From: Candidatus Foliamicus numerosus
GTDB taxonomy: Bacteria; Pseudomonadota; Gammaproteobacteria; Steroidobacterales; Foliamicaceae
Assembly (NCBI GenBank): GCA_028285945.1
Contig: JAPYNE010000017.1
Span: 1-45,056, forward strand
DNA: 45,056 nucleotides
Reading direction: 5' to 3'
A program made the position numbers and the translations under genes. Of this stretch, positions 16,043 to 24,670 are shown piece after piece. The notes below the pieces were generated by a model that saw nothing but the letters and a program-made list of their open reading frames with translations, did not search any database and was not told the DNA's origin. How positions within the stretch are numbered: the first letter of the stretch is position 1; every line of letters begins with the position of its first letter.

Positions 16043-17313
16043 CCATATTGTTTGGCTGCTTCGTCGTCCTGCTGGCCTTGGGCGTGCCGGTCGCTTTCTG
16101 CTTAGGGCTGTCGGCGCTGGCCACCCTGTTGTACTTGGATATTCCCCTGATCGTGGCCTTCCAGCGGATGGCGGCCGGAATCGATGTGTTCGCCCTGCTT
16201 GCCATTCCCTTTTTCATTTTTGCCGGCGAACTCATGAACCAGTCCGGGATCGCGGCGAAATTGGTGCGGCTTGCGGAATCGATGCTGGGCAGGGCCAGAG
16301 GCGGGCTGGGGCAGGTGAGCGTGCTGTCATGCATGATGTTCGGCGCGGTCTCCGGCTCGGCCGTGGCCAGCGTGTCTGCCATGGGCTCGGCGCTGACCCC
16401 GATCATGCGCGAGAAGGGCTACAACGCCGACTTCGCCGTTAACGTAACCGCCGCTGGCTCCGTCACCGGGCTGCTCATTCCACCCTCCCACAATCTGATC
16501 ATCTACTCCATCGCTGCCGGCGGCAGCGTGTCCATCGTGTCCCTTTTCCTGGCCGGCATACTGCCGGGAGTGCTGCTGGGCTTGGCCCTGATGGCCGCCA
16601 CATGGCTGGTGGCGGCGAGGCGCGGCTATCCGTCCGGCGCCTTCCCCGGCTGGCGCTCGCTCCTTATTGCGCTGATGCACGCCGCGCCCGGCCTGCTGTC
16701 CGCCGTCATCATCGTGGGCGGGATCCTCTCGGGCGTGTTCACGGCCACCGAATCATCGGCGATCGCGGTGGTCTATACGGTTTTCGTCGCCATGTTCGTT
16801 TATCGCAGCCTGAACTGGACGAAGTTCGCAACGGCCACCCTGAATGCCGCTAGGACCACAGCGATCGTCATGCTGATTATCGCCACGGCCTCGGCGTTCG
16901 GCTGGCTGATGGCGGTGGCGGAAGTGCCCCTTCGCATGTCGCAAGTCCTGCTCGGCATCAGCGATAACCCGCTGGTGCTGCTCCTGATTATCAACCTGAT
17001 CCTGCTGATGCTGGGCACCTTCATGGACATGGCCCCGCTCATCATCATCACCACGCCGATCTTCCTGCCGGTGGCTGCCCAGCTCGGCATGGACCCGGTG
17101 CAATTCGGAGTGGTGATGATCCTCAATTTGGGCATCGGCCTGGTCACGCCGCCCGTGGGCGCGGTCCTGTTCGTGGGCTGCGCGGTGGGCGGCATCGCAA
17201 TCGAGAAGAGCCTGCGATCCATTTGGCCGTTTTATTGCGCCATGCTGCTCGTGCTGCTGCTGGTCACCGCAATTCCTTCCATATCGCTCGCCCTGCCCGG
17301 CCTTTTCGATTGA
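16033..17313 (+). CDS. TRAP transporter large permease (DctM family)
   Basis: A 426-residue polytopic inner-membrane protein, the transport channel of the system. Family segments include LLAIPFFIFAGELMNQSGIA near residue 55, GAVSGSAVASVSAMGS, and near the C-terminus FMDMAPLIIITTPIFLPVA and NLGIGLVTPPVGAVLFVGC. The start at ATG 16033 (MELAILFGCF) has GGAGG 11 nt upstream and overlaps dctQ by 10 nt. Last gene of the kduD-dctPQM transcription unit before a 96-bp gap with its own promoter for kduI. Confidence 0.93.
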   Translation: MELAILFGCFVVLLALGVPVAFCLGLSALATLLYLDIPLIVAFQRMAAGIDVFALLAIPFFIFAGELMNQSGIAAKLVRLAESMLGRARGGLGQVSVLSCMMFGAVSGSAVASVSAMGSALTPIMREKGYNADFAVNVTAAGSVTGLLIPPSHNLIIYSIAAGGSVSIVSLFLAGILPGVLLGLALMAATWLVAARRGYPSGAFPGWRSLLIALMHAAPGLLSAVIIVGGILSGVFTATESSAIAVVYTVFVAMFVYRSLNWTKFATATLNAARTTAIVMLIIATASAFGWLMAVAEVPLRMSQVLLGISDNPLVLLLIINLILLMLGTFMDMAPLIIITTPIFLPVAAQLGMDPVQFGVVMILNLGIGLVTPPVGAVLFVGCAVGGIAIEKSLRSIWPFYCAMLLVLLLVTAIPSISLALPGLFD

Positions 17314-17344
17314 TTCCAAGACGAGGAAACTCTTTTCGCCAAGG

Positions 17345-17372
17345 TTGCAGGGCGCAATGCTGATAATACAAT
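17345..17372 (+). promoter_or_regulatory. Candidate sigma-70 promoter of kduI
   Basis: TTGCAG (17345-17350) and TACAAT (17367-17372) are separated by 16 nt and lie about 38 nt before the kduI ATG. The only gap in the otherwise tightly packed operon is here, which supports an internal promoter. Confidence 0.5.
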
Positions 17373-17379
17373 TGGCGCG

Positions 17380-17397
17380 GATTGTTACCGCTGTCAT
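17380..17397. promoter_or_regulatory. Candidate operator of the local LacI-type regulator, upstream of kduI
   Basis: GATTGTTACCGCTGTCAT lies just after the -10 box, where a repressor would block transcription. Its reverse complement matches 13 of 18 positions of AAGACAGCGTTGTCAAAC at 28747, between the TonB and DUF3604 genes. Both contain GACAGCG. The regulator assignment rests only on proximity. Confidence 0.35.
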
Positions 17398-17409
17398 AGA
17401 GGCCTTGCC

Positions 17410-18240
17410 ATGAAGTTTCTTTCCACTGCCGACCGCGGGAGCTACCGGCGCATGACGACCGATGAGCTGCGCGAGGGCCATTTGATCCAGGGCCTGTTCA
17501 CGCTTGGCGAGGTCGTCCTGAGCCATACGGATGTGGATCGCGCCATCGCGGGCTCCGCCGTGCCGCTTGGCGAGCCTCTGGCTCTGCCAGCCCACAGGGA
17601 ACTCGCATCCGATTTCTTTTGCCAGCGCCGGGAAATCGGCATTGTCAATATAGGCGGCCCGGGCTGGATTGCAGTGGATGGCCAGACCTTCGAGGTCGAT
17701 AACCGCGACAGCCTCTACATAGGCCGCGGCAGCAGAGACGTGCAATTCATTAGCGATTCCAAAGCCAATCCCGCCCGCTACTACCTGCTCAGCTACCCGG
17801 CGCACGCAGCCTACCCTTGCGCCCTTGTGGGCCAAGCCGATGCCACGCACCTGCGGCTGGGATCCGCTGAAATGTGCAACGAACGCAGCATTTACCAGTC
17901 CATCCGGCCGGGAGTCGTGGATACCTGCCAGATTGTGATGGGCTTTACCCAACTTGAGCCCGGCAGCGTTTGGAACACCATGCCCCCGCACACCCATCGC
18001 CGCCGTTCGGAAATCTACATGTACTTCGACCTTGGCAAGGACTGCAACGTGTTCCATTTCATGGGGGAGCCCGAAGAGACGAGATCGCTGGTGGTGCGCG
18101 ACGGCGAAGCGGTGGTTTCGCCGAGCTGGTCCATACACAGCGGGGTGGGGACGCGCAATTACACCTTCGTGTGGGGCATGGGCGGCGAGAACCAGGCGTT
18201 CGACGACATGGACCATGTGGCCCCGGGCGAACTGCGGTAG
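17410..18240 (+). CDS. kduI: 5-dehydro-4-deoxy-D-glucuronate isomerase KduI
   Basis: A 276-residue cupin isomerase converting 5-keto-4-deoxyuronate (from unsaturated uronic acid) to 2,5-diketo-3-deoxygluconate, the KduD substrate. The metal-binding motif MPPHTHRRRSEIYMYFD (about 194-210) supplies two His and a Glu, with the further His in WSIHSGVG. NIGGPGWIAVDG and VWGMGGENQAFDDMD are also characteristic. Full length. GAGG lies 7 nt before the ATG. This gene is the strongest sign that the locus handles lyase products with a 4,5-unsaturated uronate. Confidence 0.96.
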   Translation: MKFLSTADRGSYRRMTTDELREGHLIQGLFTLGEVVLSHTDVDRAIAGSAVPLGEPLALPAHRELASDFFCQRREIGIVNIGGPGWIAVDGQTFEVDNRDSLYIGRGSRDVQFISDSKANPARYYLLSYPAHAAYPCALVGQADATHLRLGSAEMCNERSIYQSIRPGVVDTCQIVMGFTQLEPGSVWNTMPPHTHRRRSEIYMYFDLGKDCNVFHFMGEPEETRSLVVRDGEAVVSPSWSIHSGVGTRNYTFVWGMGGENQAFDDMDHVAPGELR

Positions 18241-18249
18241 CGGAGGAAT

Positions 18250-18303
18250 ATGGGCAAGAGGCACTCCTCCGCTTGGTGTTCGGCCTGCCTGCCGTCGCCA
18301 TGA
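18250..18303 (+). CDS. Possible 17-residue leader peptide upstream of the DUF4861 gene
   Basis: A GGAGGAAT Shine-Dalgarno sequence (18242) precedes ATG at 18250, encoding MGKRHSSAWCSACLPSP and ending in a TGA that overlaps the ATG of the next gene (ATGA at 18300). The ribosome site is much stronger than any directly before the DUF4861 start, so translation of that gene may depend on coupling to this peptide. It could also be chance. Confidence 0.3.
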   Translation: MGKRHSSAWCSACLPSP

Positions 18304-19223
18304 GAACAACCGGTCCGGCAAGCAGGCTGGCGGCGGTACTTGTTCTGCTTGCGGGCGCCTGCGGGAACGGGACGGATCCGGAACGTGCGGGCGTGCGCGA
18401 GGTGGCACCGGGCGCCGATGGGACACCCATGGCCTACGGTCGCATCGTGCCGGAACGGGAAGATGATTTCGCTTGGGAGAATGACAAGGTTGCCTTCCGC
18501 GTGTACGGGCCGACTTCGCGCGGGCAGGGACCGGTGAGCGGCGTGGACGCATGGTTCAAGAAGGTGAGTTATCCAATCATCGACAAGTGGTACGCCGAGC
18601 ACCTTCAGCAAAACAAGAGCTACCACGTGAATCACGGCGAGGGCTATGACGTGTTTCATGTGGGCTCGAGCCGCGGCGTGGGAGGCACGGCGGTTTGGGT
18701 TCGGGGCGCGCCCTATCCGGCCCCGAAATTCGAGCACTGGGAAGTGCATCGCAGCGGCGGTGAAATGGTGGAATTCACCCTGCGGTACGCTTGGGAAACG
18801 CCGCTGGGCGCCGTGACCGAGCAAAAGCGCATATCCTTAGCGCTCGGAAGTCGGCTTTACAGCGTTGATTCTGTCTTCACGCTCAATGGTCGACCCGCTT
18901 CCGTTCCGATCGCGATTGGCCTGACCACGCACGATGGGGCCGCCGAATGGTCCGCCCACGAGGATGTCCGCTGGATATCAACCTGGGAGGTTATCGACGG
19001 TTACGGCGTGGGCGCTGCGGCCCTGCTTGACGGGGGCCGGCCCCGCCGGATCGCGCACACAGCGAGCGAGGAAAAGGATGCCGGCCATATCTGGCTGGTG
19101 ACGGACAGCGACGAAGAAGGGACGCTGGCTTTTCGTGCGGGATTCGCTTGGCAGGCCGACGGGGATATCACATCTCCCGGCCAGTGGAAGGCCTTTCTCG
19201 ATGCCGCCGCGTCGGGCGGCTAG
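18300..19223 (+). CDS. DUF4861-family lipoprotein
   Basis: A 307-residue protein of unknown biochemical function; DUF4861 genes are found in polysaccharide utilisation loci for uronate-rich glycans. A lipoprotein-like signal (AAVLVLLAGAC) precedes Cys22; the lipobox is not perfect. Family segments are YGRIVPEREDDFAWENDKVAFRVYGP, SGVDAWFKKVSYPIIDKWY and HGEGYDVFHVGSSRGVGGTAVW, rich in aromatic and acidic residues as in a carbohydrate-binding beta-sandwich (inference). Start chosen at ATG 18300, which gives the signal peptide; a GTG at 18276 is possible. It is 59 bp after kduI and upstream of the regulator gene. Confidence 0.8.
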   Translation: MRTTGPASRLAAVLVLLAGACGNGTDPERAGVREVAPGADGTPMAYGRIVPEREDDFAWENDKVAFRVYGPTSRGQGPVSGVDAWFKKVSYPIIDKWYAEHLQQNKSYHVNHGEGYDVFHVGSSRGVGGTAVWVRGAPYPAPKFEHWEVHRSGGEMVEFTLRYAWETPLGAVTEQKRISLALGSRLYSVDSVFTLNGRPASVPIAIGLTTHDGAAEWSAHEDVRWISTWEVIDGYGVGAAALLDGGRPRRIAHTASEEKDAGHIWLVTDSDEEGTLAFRAGFAWQADGDITSPGQWKAFLDAAASGG

Positions 19224-19249
19224 GGCGCGATGAAGGAGCGGGCGAGCAC

Positions 19250-20290
19250 TTGATCGTGGCGGTCAAGCAGCCAACCATCTACGATGTAGCCAAGGAGGCC
19301 AAGGTTTCGTTCAAGACCGTTTCGCGGACCCTCAACACCGAGCAGGGGGTTCGGGCCGCCACGCGGCAGCGTGTTATAGACGCGGCGAAAAAACTCAACT
19401 ACTCGCCTAATCTTGCCGCGCGCCGGCTGGCCGGCAATCGCTCCTATACGCTCGCGCTGTTCTACGATGGCGATCTCAGCTCCTATATCGCCGGTTTGCA
19501 GCTCGGCATGATCGAGGCCTGCGTGCCCTTGCATTACGAGCTTATTCTGCACCCTTGCGACATTGCTGTTGAACCCCCCGGCGAAGATTTGCGGAAGTTC
19601 CTGAGCCAGACGGCGGTGGACGGCGTGGTGGTTACGCCGCCGCTTTGCGACCATCCGCAGTTGGGTTCGGCGCTGCGGCGGACGGGCATGCCGCATGTGC
19701 TGATTTCGCCACAGGACCGCGACTGCGGCCCTCAGGTGTATTTCGTGGAACACCAAGCGGCTTATGACCTGGCCCGCTACCTTATCGGATTGGGGCATCG
19801 GAGAATCGGCTTCATCCAAGGCGATCCGGCCCACAGTTCCAGCCATGCCCGCTACAAGGCCTACAAGGATGCGCTGCGCGATGCCGGGATCAAGCTGGAT
19901 GCTTGCATAGTGTCCAAGGGATCGTTCAGCTTCCAATCGGGTGTTTCCGGCGCCCGCAGAATTCTCAGCGCGCCGCGTCCGCCCACGGCGATCTTCGCCA
20001 GCGATGATGACACGGCCGTGGGGGTGATCCACTACGCGCACGAAGCAGGCATCCGGATCCCAGCCGACCTGTCGGTGGCCGGTTTTGACGACACGCCCAT
20101 TTCACGTTACATCTGGCCAACGCTGACGACGGTGCGCCAGCCCATTCAGCTGCTGGGCTCGACGGCCGCGCGGATGCTGATCGAGGCCGTGCGCGCCGAC
20201 AAGGCGGCGCAGATGGATTCGGCCGCCACGATCCTGGAGTACGAAATCATCAAGCGGAACTCCTGCGCGCCGCCGGCCGAAACAAGATGA
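19250..20290 (+). CDS. LacI-family transcriptional regulator
   Basis: A 346-residue regulator. The N-terminal helix-turn-helix and hinge read TIYDVAKEAKVSFKTVSRTLN...NYSPNLAARRLAG, and the remainder is a periplasmic-binding-protein-like sugar-sensing domain (LGHRRIGFIQGDP, SDDDTAVGVIHYAHEAGIRIP, LSVAGFDDTPISRYIWPTLT). It probably represses the uronate locus and is released by a pathway intermediate (inference). The start is uncertain: TTG 19250 or GTG 19256, with GGAG about 13 nt upstream of the first. The gene ends in ATGA overlap with the sulfatase, so both are in one transcript. Candidate operators are at 17380 and 28747. Confidence 0.9.
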   Translation: MIVAVKQPTIYDVAKEAKVSFKTVSRTLNTEQGVRAATRQRVIDAAKKLNYSPNLAARRLAGNRSYTLALFYDGDLSSYIAGLQLGMIEACVPLHYELILHPCDIAVEPPGEDLRKFLSQTAVDGVVVTPPLCDHPQLGSALRRTGMPHVLISPQDRDCGPQVYFVEHQAAYDLARYLIGLGHRRIGFIQGDPAHSSSHARYKAYKDALRDAGIKLDACIVSKGSFSFQSGVSGARRILSAPRPPTAIFASDDDTAVGVIHYAHEAGIRIPADLSVAGFDDTPISRYIWPTLTTVRQPIQLLGSTAARMLIEAVRADKAAQMDSAATILEYEIIKRNSCAPPAETR

Positions 20291-21906
20291 AGGGCAGGCG
20301 GCAAAGACGCGCTTGGCTGCCCGCAATGGTCCTGGCGGCGGCATGCCTGCTGGCGGCCTCGTGCGCAAACCGGACCGCTCCCCCGCCCAATATCATCTTC
20401 ATCCTCGTGGACGATCAGCGCTACGACGAGCTTGGCTTTCTGAAACCCATGCTGGATACGCCCCACCTCGACAAGCTGGCCGCGCGCGGCGTTTTCTTTT
20501 CCAACGCCGTGGTGACCACTTCTTTGTGTTCGCCGAGCCGCGCAACCATTCTGACCGGGCAATACATGCACAACCACGGCGTGGTTGACAACAACACGCC
20601 GCTCAAGGCCGGCACTCGGACTTTCCCCGAAATGCTGCGCTCGGCCGGATACCGCACCGCGCTGATCGGCAAGTGGCATATGGGTGGCTTGAGCGACGAA
20701 CCCCGGCCGGGATTCGACCATTGGGTCAGTTTTGCGGGGCAGGGCACCTATCTGCCGAGCGACCGGTTCGGCAATATCACGCATTTCAACGTGAACGGGG
20801 AGCGGATCCCGCAAAGCGGCTACATTACCGACGAACTGACCGACTACGCGCTTGAATGGCTCGAGGCGGCAAGGCAGGCCGAGCCGTTCTTCCTGTACCT
20901 GTCGCACAAGGCCGTGCATTCCAACTTCACGCCGGCCGAGCGGCACAAGAACCAGTACTCCGATGCCGAACTGAAGCTTCCCGAAAGCGCCGGCATGGAC
21001 GCAGGCAACCCCTTGCGTCCCATGTGGGCGCGCAATCAGCGCAACAGTTTCCACGGCATCGAATTTCCCTATCACGACCCGGATGTTGATCTGCTTGGGA
21101 TTCAGCGCAACTACCACCGCACCGTCTCGGCAGTGGATGACAGCGTGGGCCGGATACTCGAATGGCTGGACGCGACCGGCGAAGCCGGCAACACCGTCGT
21201 GATATACACCAGCGACAACGGTTTTTACTTCGGCGAGCATGGGCTGATCGACAAGCGCAGCGCCTACGAGGAGTCGATTCGCGTGCCGATGATCGCGAGC
21301 GCGCCGGGCCGCTTCCTTGAAGGCGCCCGGGTGGCCGCGCAGGTGGCCAACCTCGATATCGCGCCTACGATTCTTGAAATCGCCGGCGTTGCCATTCCCG
21401 GGCAGTTCGAGGGCGAAAGCTTCAAGGGATTGGCGGAAGGTTCCGCCAATCCGGCCGAATGGCGCGATGCCATGCTTTATGAGTACTTCTGGGAGTTCAA
21501 CTTTCCGCACACGCCCACGACCTTTGCCATCCGCACCAACGATTTCAAGCTGATCCAGTACCACGGCGTATGGGACATCGACGAGCTGTACGACCTGCGC
21601 TCGGACCCCGGGGAGATGCGCAACCTGATTGGCGACAGGGAGTATCTCGACACAATCGTGGATTTGCGGCGGCGGTTGCACGGGTTGCTGGCCGACAACG
21701 AAGGCCGCAATGCCGTTCCCTACTCCTACAAGTACAACCAGGGGGCCGTTTTCCGGCACCGGTCGGGCAGCGCAACGGCCCGGCATCCATCCCAGTGGCT
21801 GAGGGAGGGAACGGAACCGGACCTGCGCGATTTCAAGATCACCGATGAGGAAAAGCTGAAAGTGACCGATGAGGCGGAACTTGCGCGCCTTAGGAGCCTG
21901 CGCTAG
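20287..21906 (+). CDS. Type I sulfatase, outer- or inner-membrane lipoprotein
   Basis: A 539-residue arylsulfatase-superfamily enzyme hydrolysing sulfate esters on the target glycan. A lipoprotein signal (LLAASC, Cys26) is followed by NIIFILVDDQRYDELG with the first metal-binding Asp pair. The modification motif is C81-S-P-S-R, in which Cys is converted to formylglycine; the maturation enzyme is not in the window. GKWHMGG, SHKAVHSNF and TSDNGFYFGEHGLIDKRS supply the other active-site residues. The subfamily and regiospecificity cannot be read from sequence here. It overlaps lacI by 4 nt and the convergent lyase gene by 17 bp. Confidence 0.93.
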   Translation: MKGRRQRRAWLPAMVLAAACLLAASCANRTAPPPNIIFILVDDQRYDELGFLKPMLDTPHLDKLAARGVFFSNAVVTTSLCSPSRATILTGQYMHNHGVVDNNTPLKAGTRTFPEMLRSAGYRTALIGKWHMGGLSDEPRPGFDHWVSFAGQGTYLPSDRFGNITHFNVNGERIPQSGYITDELTDYALEWLEAARQAEPFFLYLSHKAVHSNFTPAERHKNQYSDAELKLPESAGMDAGNPLRPMWARNQRNSFHGIEFPYHDPDVDLLGIQRNYHRTVSAVDDSVGRILEWLDATGEAGNTVVIYTSDNGFYFGEHGLIDKRSAYEESIRVPMIASAPGRFLEGARVAAQVANLDIAPTILEIAGVAIPGQFEGESFKGLAEGSANPAEWRDAMLYEYFWEFNFPHTPTTFAIRTNDFKLIQYHGVWDIDELYDLRSDPGEMRNLIGDREYLDTIVDLRRRLHGLLADNEGRNAVPYSYKYNQGAVFRHRSGSATARHPSQWLREGTEPDLRDFKITDEEKLKVTDEAELARLRSLR

Positions 21907-24670
21907 CGTCTTGCCCGGACCGGCCGATAGGGCGCAATGCAAGTTGTCGGCTCAGCCCGTCACGGCAGATTATTTCAACGATGGTATCGCCGCCGCGTGT
22001 TTCCGCGTTAGCGCCCGCCTCCGGTTCGGCCAGCGTCCAGCCGCCGCGCAGCACCAGCGTCAGCCGATGCGTCTTGGCGCTTTGCGTGGCGTAGTGGCGC
22101 GAACCGTATGCCAAGCCTCGGTGCAGTTGCCTATCGTTCGAGTCCCATCCCAAATCGGGAACGCTGGCCGCCAGACGCAACTTGCCGTCCTGTTCCTGCA
22201 CGATCACCGCTGCCGGCAGGTTGGCGCTTCGCACTCGCTGGCCTTTTGGCGTTTCGATGGCTTCGTAAAAAGCGTATGCTGTGATCCGCCATTCGGGGAA
22301 GTGAACCAAGTGCATCCGTTCGCTCTCAATGATCCGGAAGTAGGCCCCGGGGTCGGCGGCCAGCGCTTGCAGTCCTGACTCGCCGGAGTCGGACGGGATG
22401 AGTGCGTATGCATAGTGATCGCCTTGCGGCTTGATGCCGTGATCGAGATAGGCCGTTACGAAATGCCCGGAAGTCGGTTGGTGCCGGGGCGTAAGGCTGC
22501 GCTGCCGTCCTCGTGAAAAAACCAGATCGGCCGAACTTTCGGCCAGGAAATAGCTGTTGCCGACACTGTCGGTTAAAGGGACCGGGGAGCCGGGCGGAAT
22601 CCGCACCTCAACAGCTTGGGATTTGCTGCCTGCGCGACCGTTTATGGAACCGGGGTGGTTGCCGCTTTGCAGGCTCGTTTGAAACAGGGTGGTGTGCGTT
22701 GCGTCATCCGCCGTGCCGCCGCTTATCCGGGTGCCTAGCGCGAGCGCTTTGTCGCCCACGAAGAAGTAGCTCTTGCGCGCTTTGAGGTCGGTGGGCGCGG
22801 TGAATGGCGCCCCTTCGAGATCTTGGACGAAGAAACCATGATCGCCGAGCGTAACCCCGCCGACATAGGTCCTGCTGTTGTAGTTGCGTTGCGGATCCGG
22901 CCAGCGGATGCCTGCTCTGCTTCTGGCTTCGGCCACATCCGAGTAGGCGCGCCTCTCGATCGGGTAATGGCTTGCCGTGGTTCCCGGCATATGGTACCAG
23001 TCCCAGCCGTTTTCCAGGTCGTGGCCGGATCCTCTCTCGCTGATGGGATCGCCGGCGCTGAATACCTGAAGCAGCCCGTACGACCAGTTCTGGCCGAAAC
23101 TGTTCTGGCGCTTCTCCAGCGGGCCTTCGTAGTCCCAGAGGTACCGGCTGAAGCCCTTTGCGGTTACCAGCCAGTGGCCGCGGCGGAAAAAGGCGGCGGC
23201 GGCATAAGGCTTGATTTCCACGCCCGACGGCACTGCCGCCGCCTCCTGCGCATCCAGGATCTCTCCGACCAGCCGGTAAATGCCAAGCCCGCGAATCGGC
23301 ACGCCCCGCTGGCCCATGTGGTATTCCCTCAGGCGGCCCTTGGCGAAGAAGTAGTCCGGATCGAAGAACTCGTTGAACCGCGCGAGCATTTCTTTGTCGC
23401 CGATGCCGGGATGCGCGAGCAGCGCCATGGCCCGGGTCACCGCAGCCGCCGCGCTGCTGCCGTCGCCTTCGATCAAACGGCCCCTAAGGGCGCTTGTCAC
23501 CGAGTATTTCTGCACCATGAAGCGAAAGCTCCGCAGGGCCAGCTTCAACGCCTCGACATTTTCGGGAGTTTGGAAATCCGTTCCCCGAAGCAGATGCAGC
23601 AGTTGCGCGAAGGACTCGAAGGTGTACGGGGTGTAGGCGCCCACATAGGCCGCCCCGTGATGAAAGCCGCTGCCGTCGGGTTTGATGGTGCCCTGCGCGC
23701 CGGGCCGCGTGGCGACATTGACTGCGATGACATGGCGTAGCACTTCCGCCATGTCCCGGTGCTCCCCCAAGTCCTTGATCAGAAGGAAATAGGGAATGAA
23801 ATAGTCAACGAACAGGCGTATTCCGTCGGCATTCAAGTGGAAGCGGCTCTCCTGCGGCAGCGGATCGGGATAATTAATGCCCGCCTCGGCCCGCGCGTGC
23901 TGGAAGAATGCCCCGTGCAGCGTGCCGTTGTTGATCGCCAGGTTTCTCGCCACCTTGCGGTAGCGGTCCAGCAAACCCATTTCCGCCAGAGGTTTTCGCA
24001 TCAGGAAGACGCTTTGGATGAAGCCGCCTAAGCGCAGGCTGACTCTGGAGAAATCCCCGCTTTTTCGGGCTAGCCCGCGGCGTAGCGCGCGCCCGCTGGC
24101 CCTGCCCGCGTGGTCCGGAGTCCAAGCCAGCTCCGTGAGGCCGCGGCTGTAGCAGTATTCGAGCGCATAGGCATAAAGGCGCGCCACATCGCTGTTGCGG
24201 TGGTAGGGGTTGCGTCCGGGCGATGGCCCGGGCGTTCGATAGGCGTAAGCGAGCAGCGGCAGCGTCGAGGCGAACAGCCTGTAGAAACGGTCGTTCGCGT
24301 CCTGTTGGTTTTGCGCCGGGCCGACGCTCGCGGCATCATCCCGCGCCCGGCTGTAATTCGCAGGCAGGCCGCGAAGGTCGAAAGGATAGGATTGCGCTTC
24401 ATCGATCGCGGCCTCGAACTGCCTAAGCAGAAAATCGTCGAAGACTTTGCGCGCTGCCCTGCTTTTCAGATAGTCGCCACGGTCAAGCAGCAGCAATGCC
24501 TCATAGCGGTCGATCAAGGCATTGTTATCGATGGCTGCCGCCGGCATTTGCGCCAACAGGCCAACGCACAGCGCGATGGCCAGCCGTCCGGCCGCGCCGC
24601 ATGGCCGACCGGGCGCGGCAGAATTTTTGGCCCGCAACGCTAGCGTCATGGCGTGTTTATGCGGTCGCAT
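21890..24670 (-). CDS. Family 8 polysaccharide lyase (chondroitin/hyaluronate lyase type)
   Basis: A secreted protein of about 926 residues with a signal peptide (LAIALCVGLLAQMPAAA, about 30-46). The N-terminal alpha/alpha toroid contains PDGSGFHHGAAYVGAYTPYT, offering the PL8 catalytic His (337 or 338) and Tyr (346 or 342), and the Arg pair in SALRGR (396-398). The beta-sandwich half has ENGWDWYHMPGTTAS and RKSYFFVGDKALALGTRI, both close to chondroitinase patterns. PL8 enzymes cleave hyaluronan, chondroitin sulfates or xanthan by beta-elimination, giving unsaturated uronates. The true substrate is unknown. Start uncertain: ATG 24670, overlapping the GH105 gene by 14 nt, or ATG 24649. It is last in the TonB-GH105-PL8 operon. 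Confidence 0.88.
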   Translation of the reverse strand: MRPHKHAMTLALRAKNSAAPGRPCGAAGRLAIALCVGLLAQMPAAAIDNNALIDRYEALLLLDRGDYLKSRAARKVFDDFLLRQFEAAIDEAQSYPFDLRGLPANYSRARDDAASVGPAQNQQDANDRFYRLFASTLPLLAYAYRTPGPSPGRNPYHRNSDVARLYAYALEYCYSRGLTELAWTPDHAGRASGRALRRGLARKSGDFSRVSLRLGGFIQSVFLMRKPLAEMGLLDRYRKVARNLAINNGTLHGAFFQHARAEAGINYPDPLPQESRFHLNADGIRLFVDYFIPYFLLIKDLGEHRDMAEVLRHVIAVNVATRPGAQGTIKPDGSGFHHGAAYVGAYTPYTFESFAQLLHLLRGTDFQTPENVEALKLALRSFRFMVQKYSVTSALRGRLIEGDGSSAAAAVTRAMALLAHPGIGDKEMLARFNEFFDPDYFFAKGRLREYHMGQRGVPIRGLGIYRLVGEILDAQEAAAVPSGVEIKPYAAAAFFRRGHWLVTAKGFSRYLWDYEGPLEKRQNSFGQNWSYGLLQVFSAGDPISERGSGHDLENGWDWYHMPGTTASHYPIERRAYSDVAEARSRAGIRWPDPQRNYNSRTYVGGVTLGDHGFFVQDLEGAPFTAPTDLKARKSYFFVGDKALALGTRISGGTADDATHTTLFQTSLQSGNHPGSINGRAGSKSQAVEVRIPPGSPVPLTDSVGNSYFLAESSADLVFSRGRQRSLTPRHQPTSGHFVTAYLDHGIKPQGDHYAYALIPSDSGESGLQALAADPGAYFRIIESERMHLVHFPEWRITAYAFYEAIETPKGQRVRSANLPAAVIVQEQDGKLRLAASVPDLGWDSNDRQLHRGLAYGSRHYATQSAKTHRLTLVLRGGWTLAEPEAGANAETRGGDTIVEIICRDGLSRQLALRPIGRSGQDASAGS

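Noticed and set aside
16753-18552. A 599-codon open frame antisense to dctM, kduI and the DUF4861 gene
   Set aside because: Opposite-strand open frames are common in GC-rich genes; composition is His/Arg/Gln-biased with no domain, and the sense genes are certain.
20146-21942. A 598-codon open frame antisense to the sulfatase
   Set aside because: Same reason: a GC-skew shadow of a confidently identified sulfatase.
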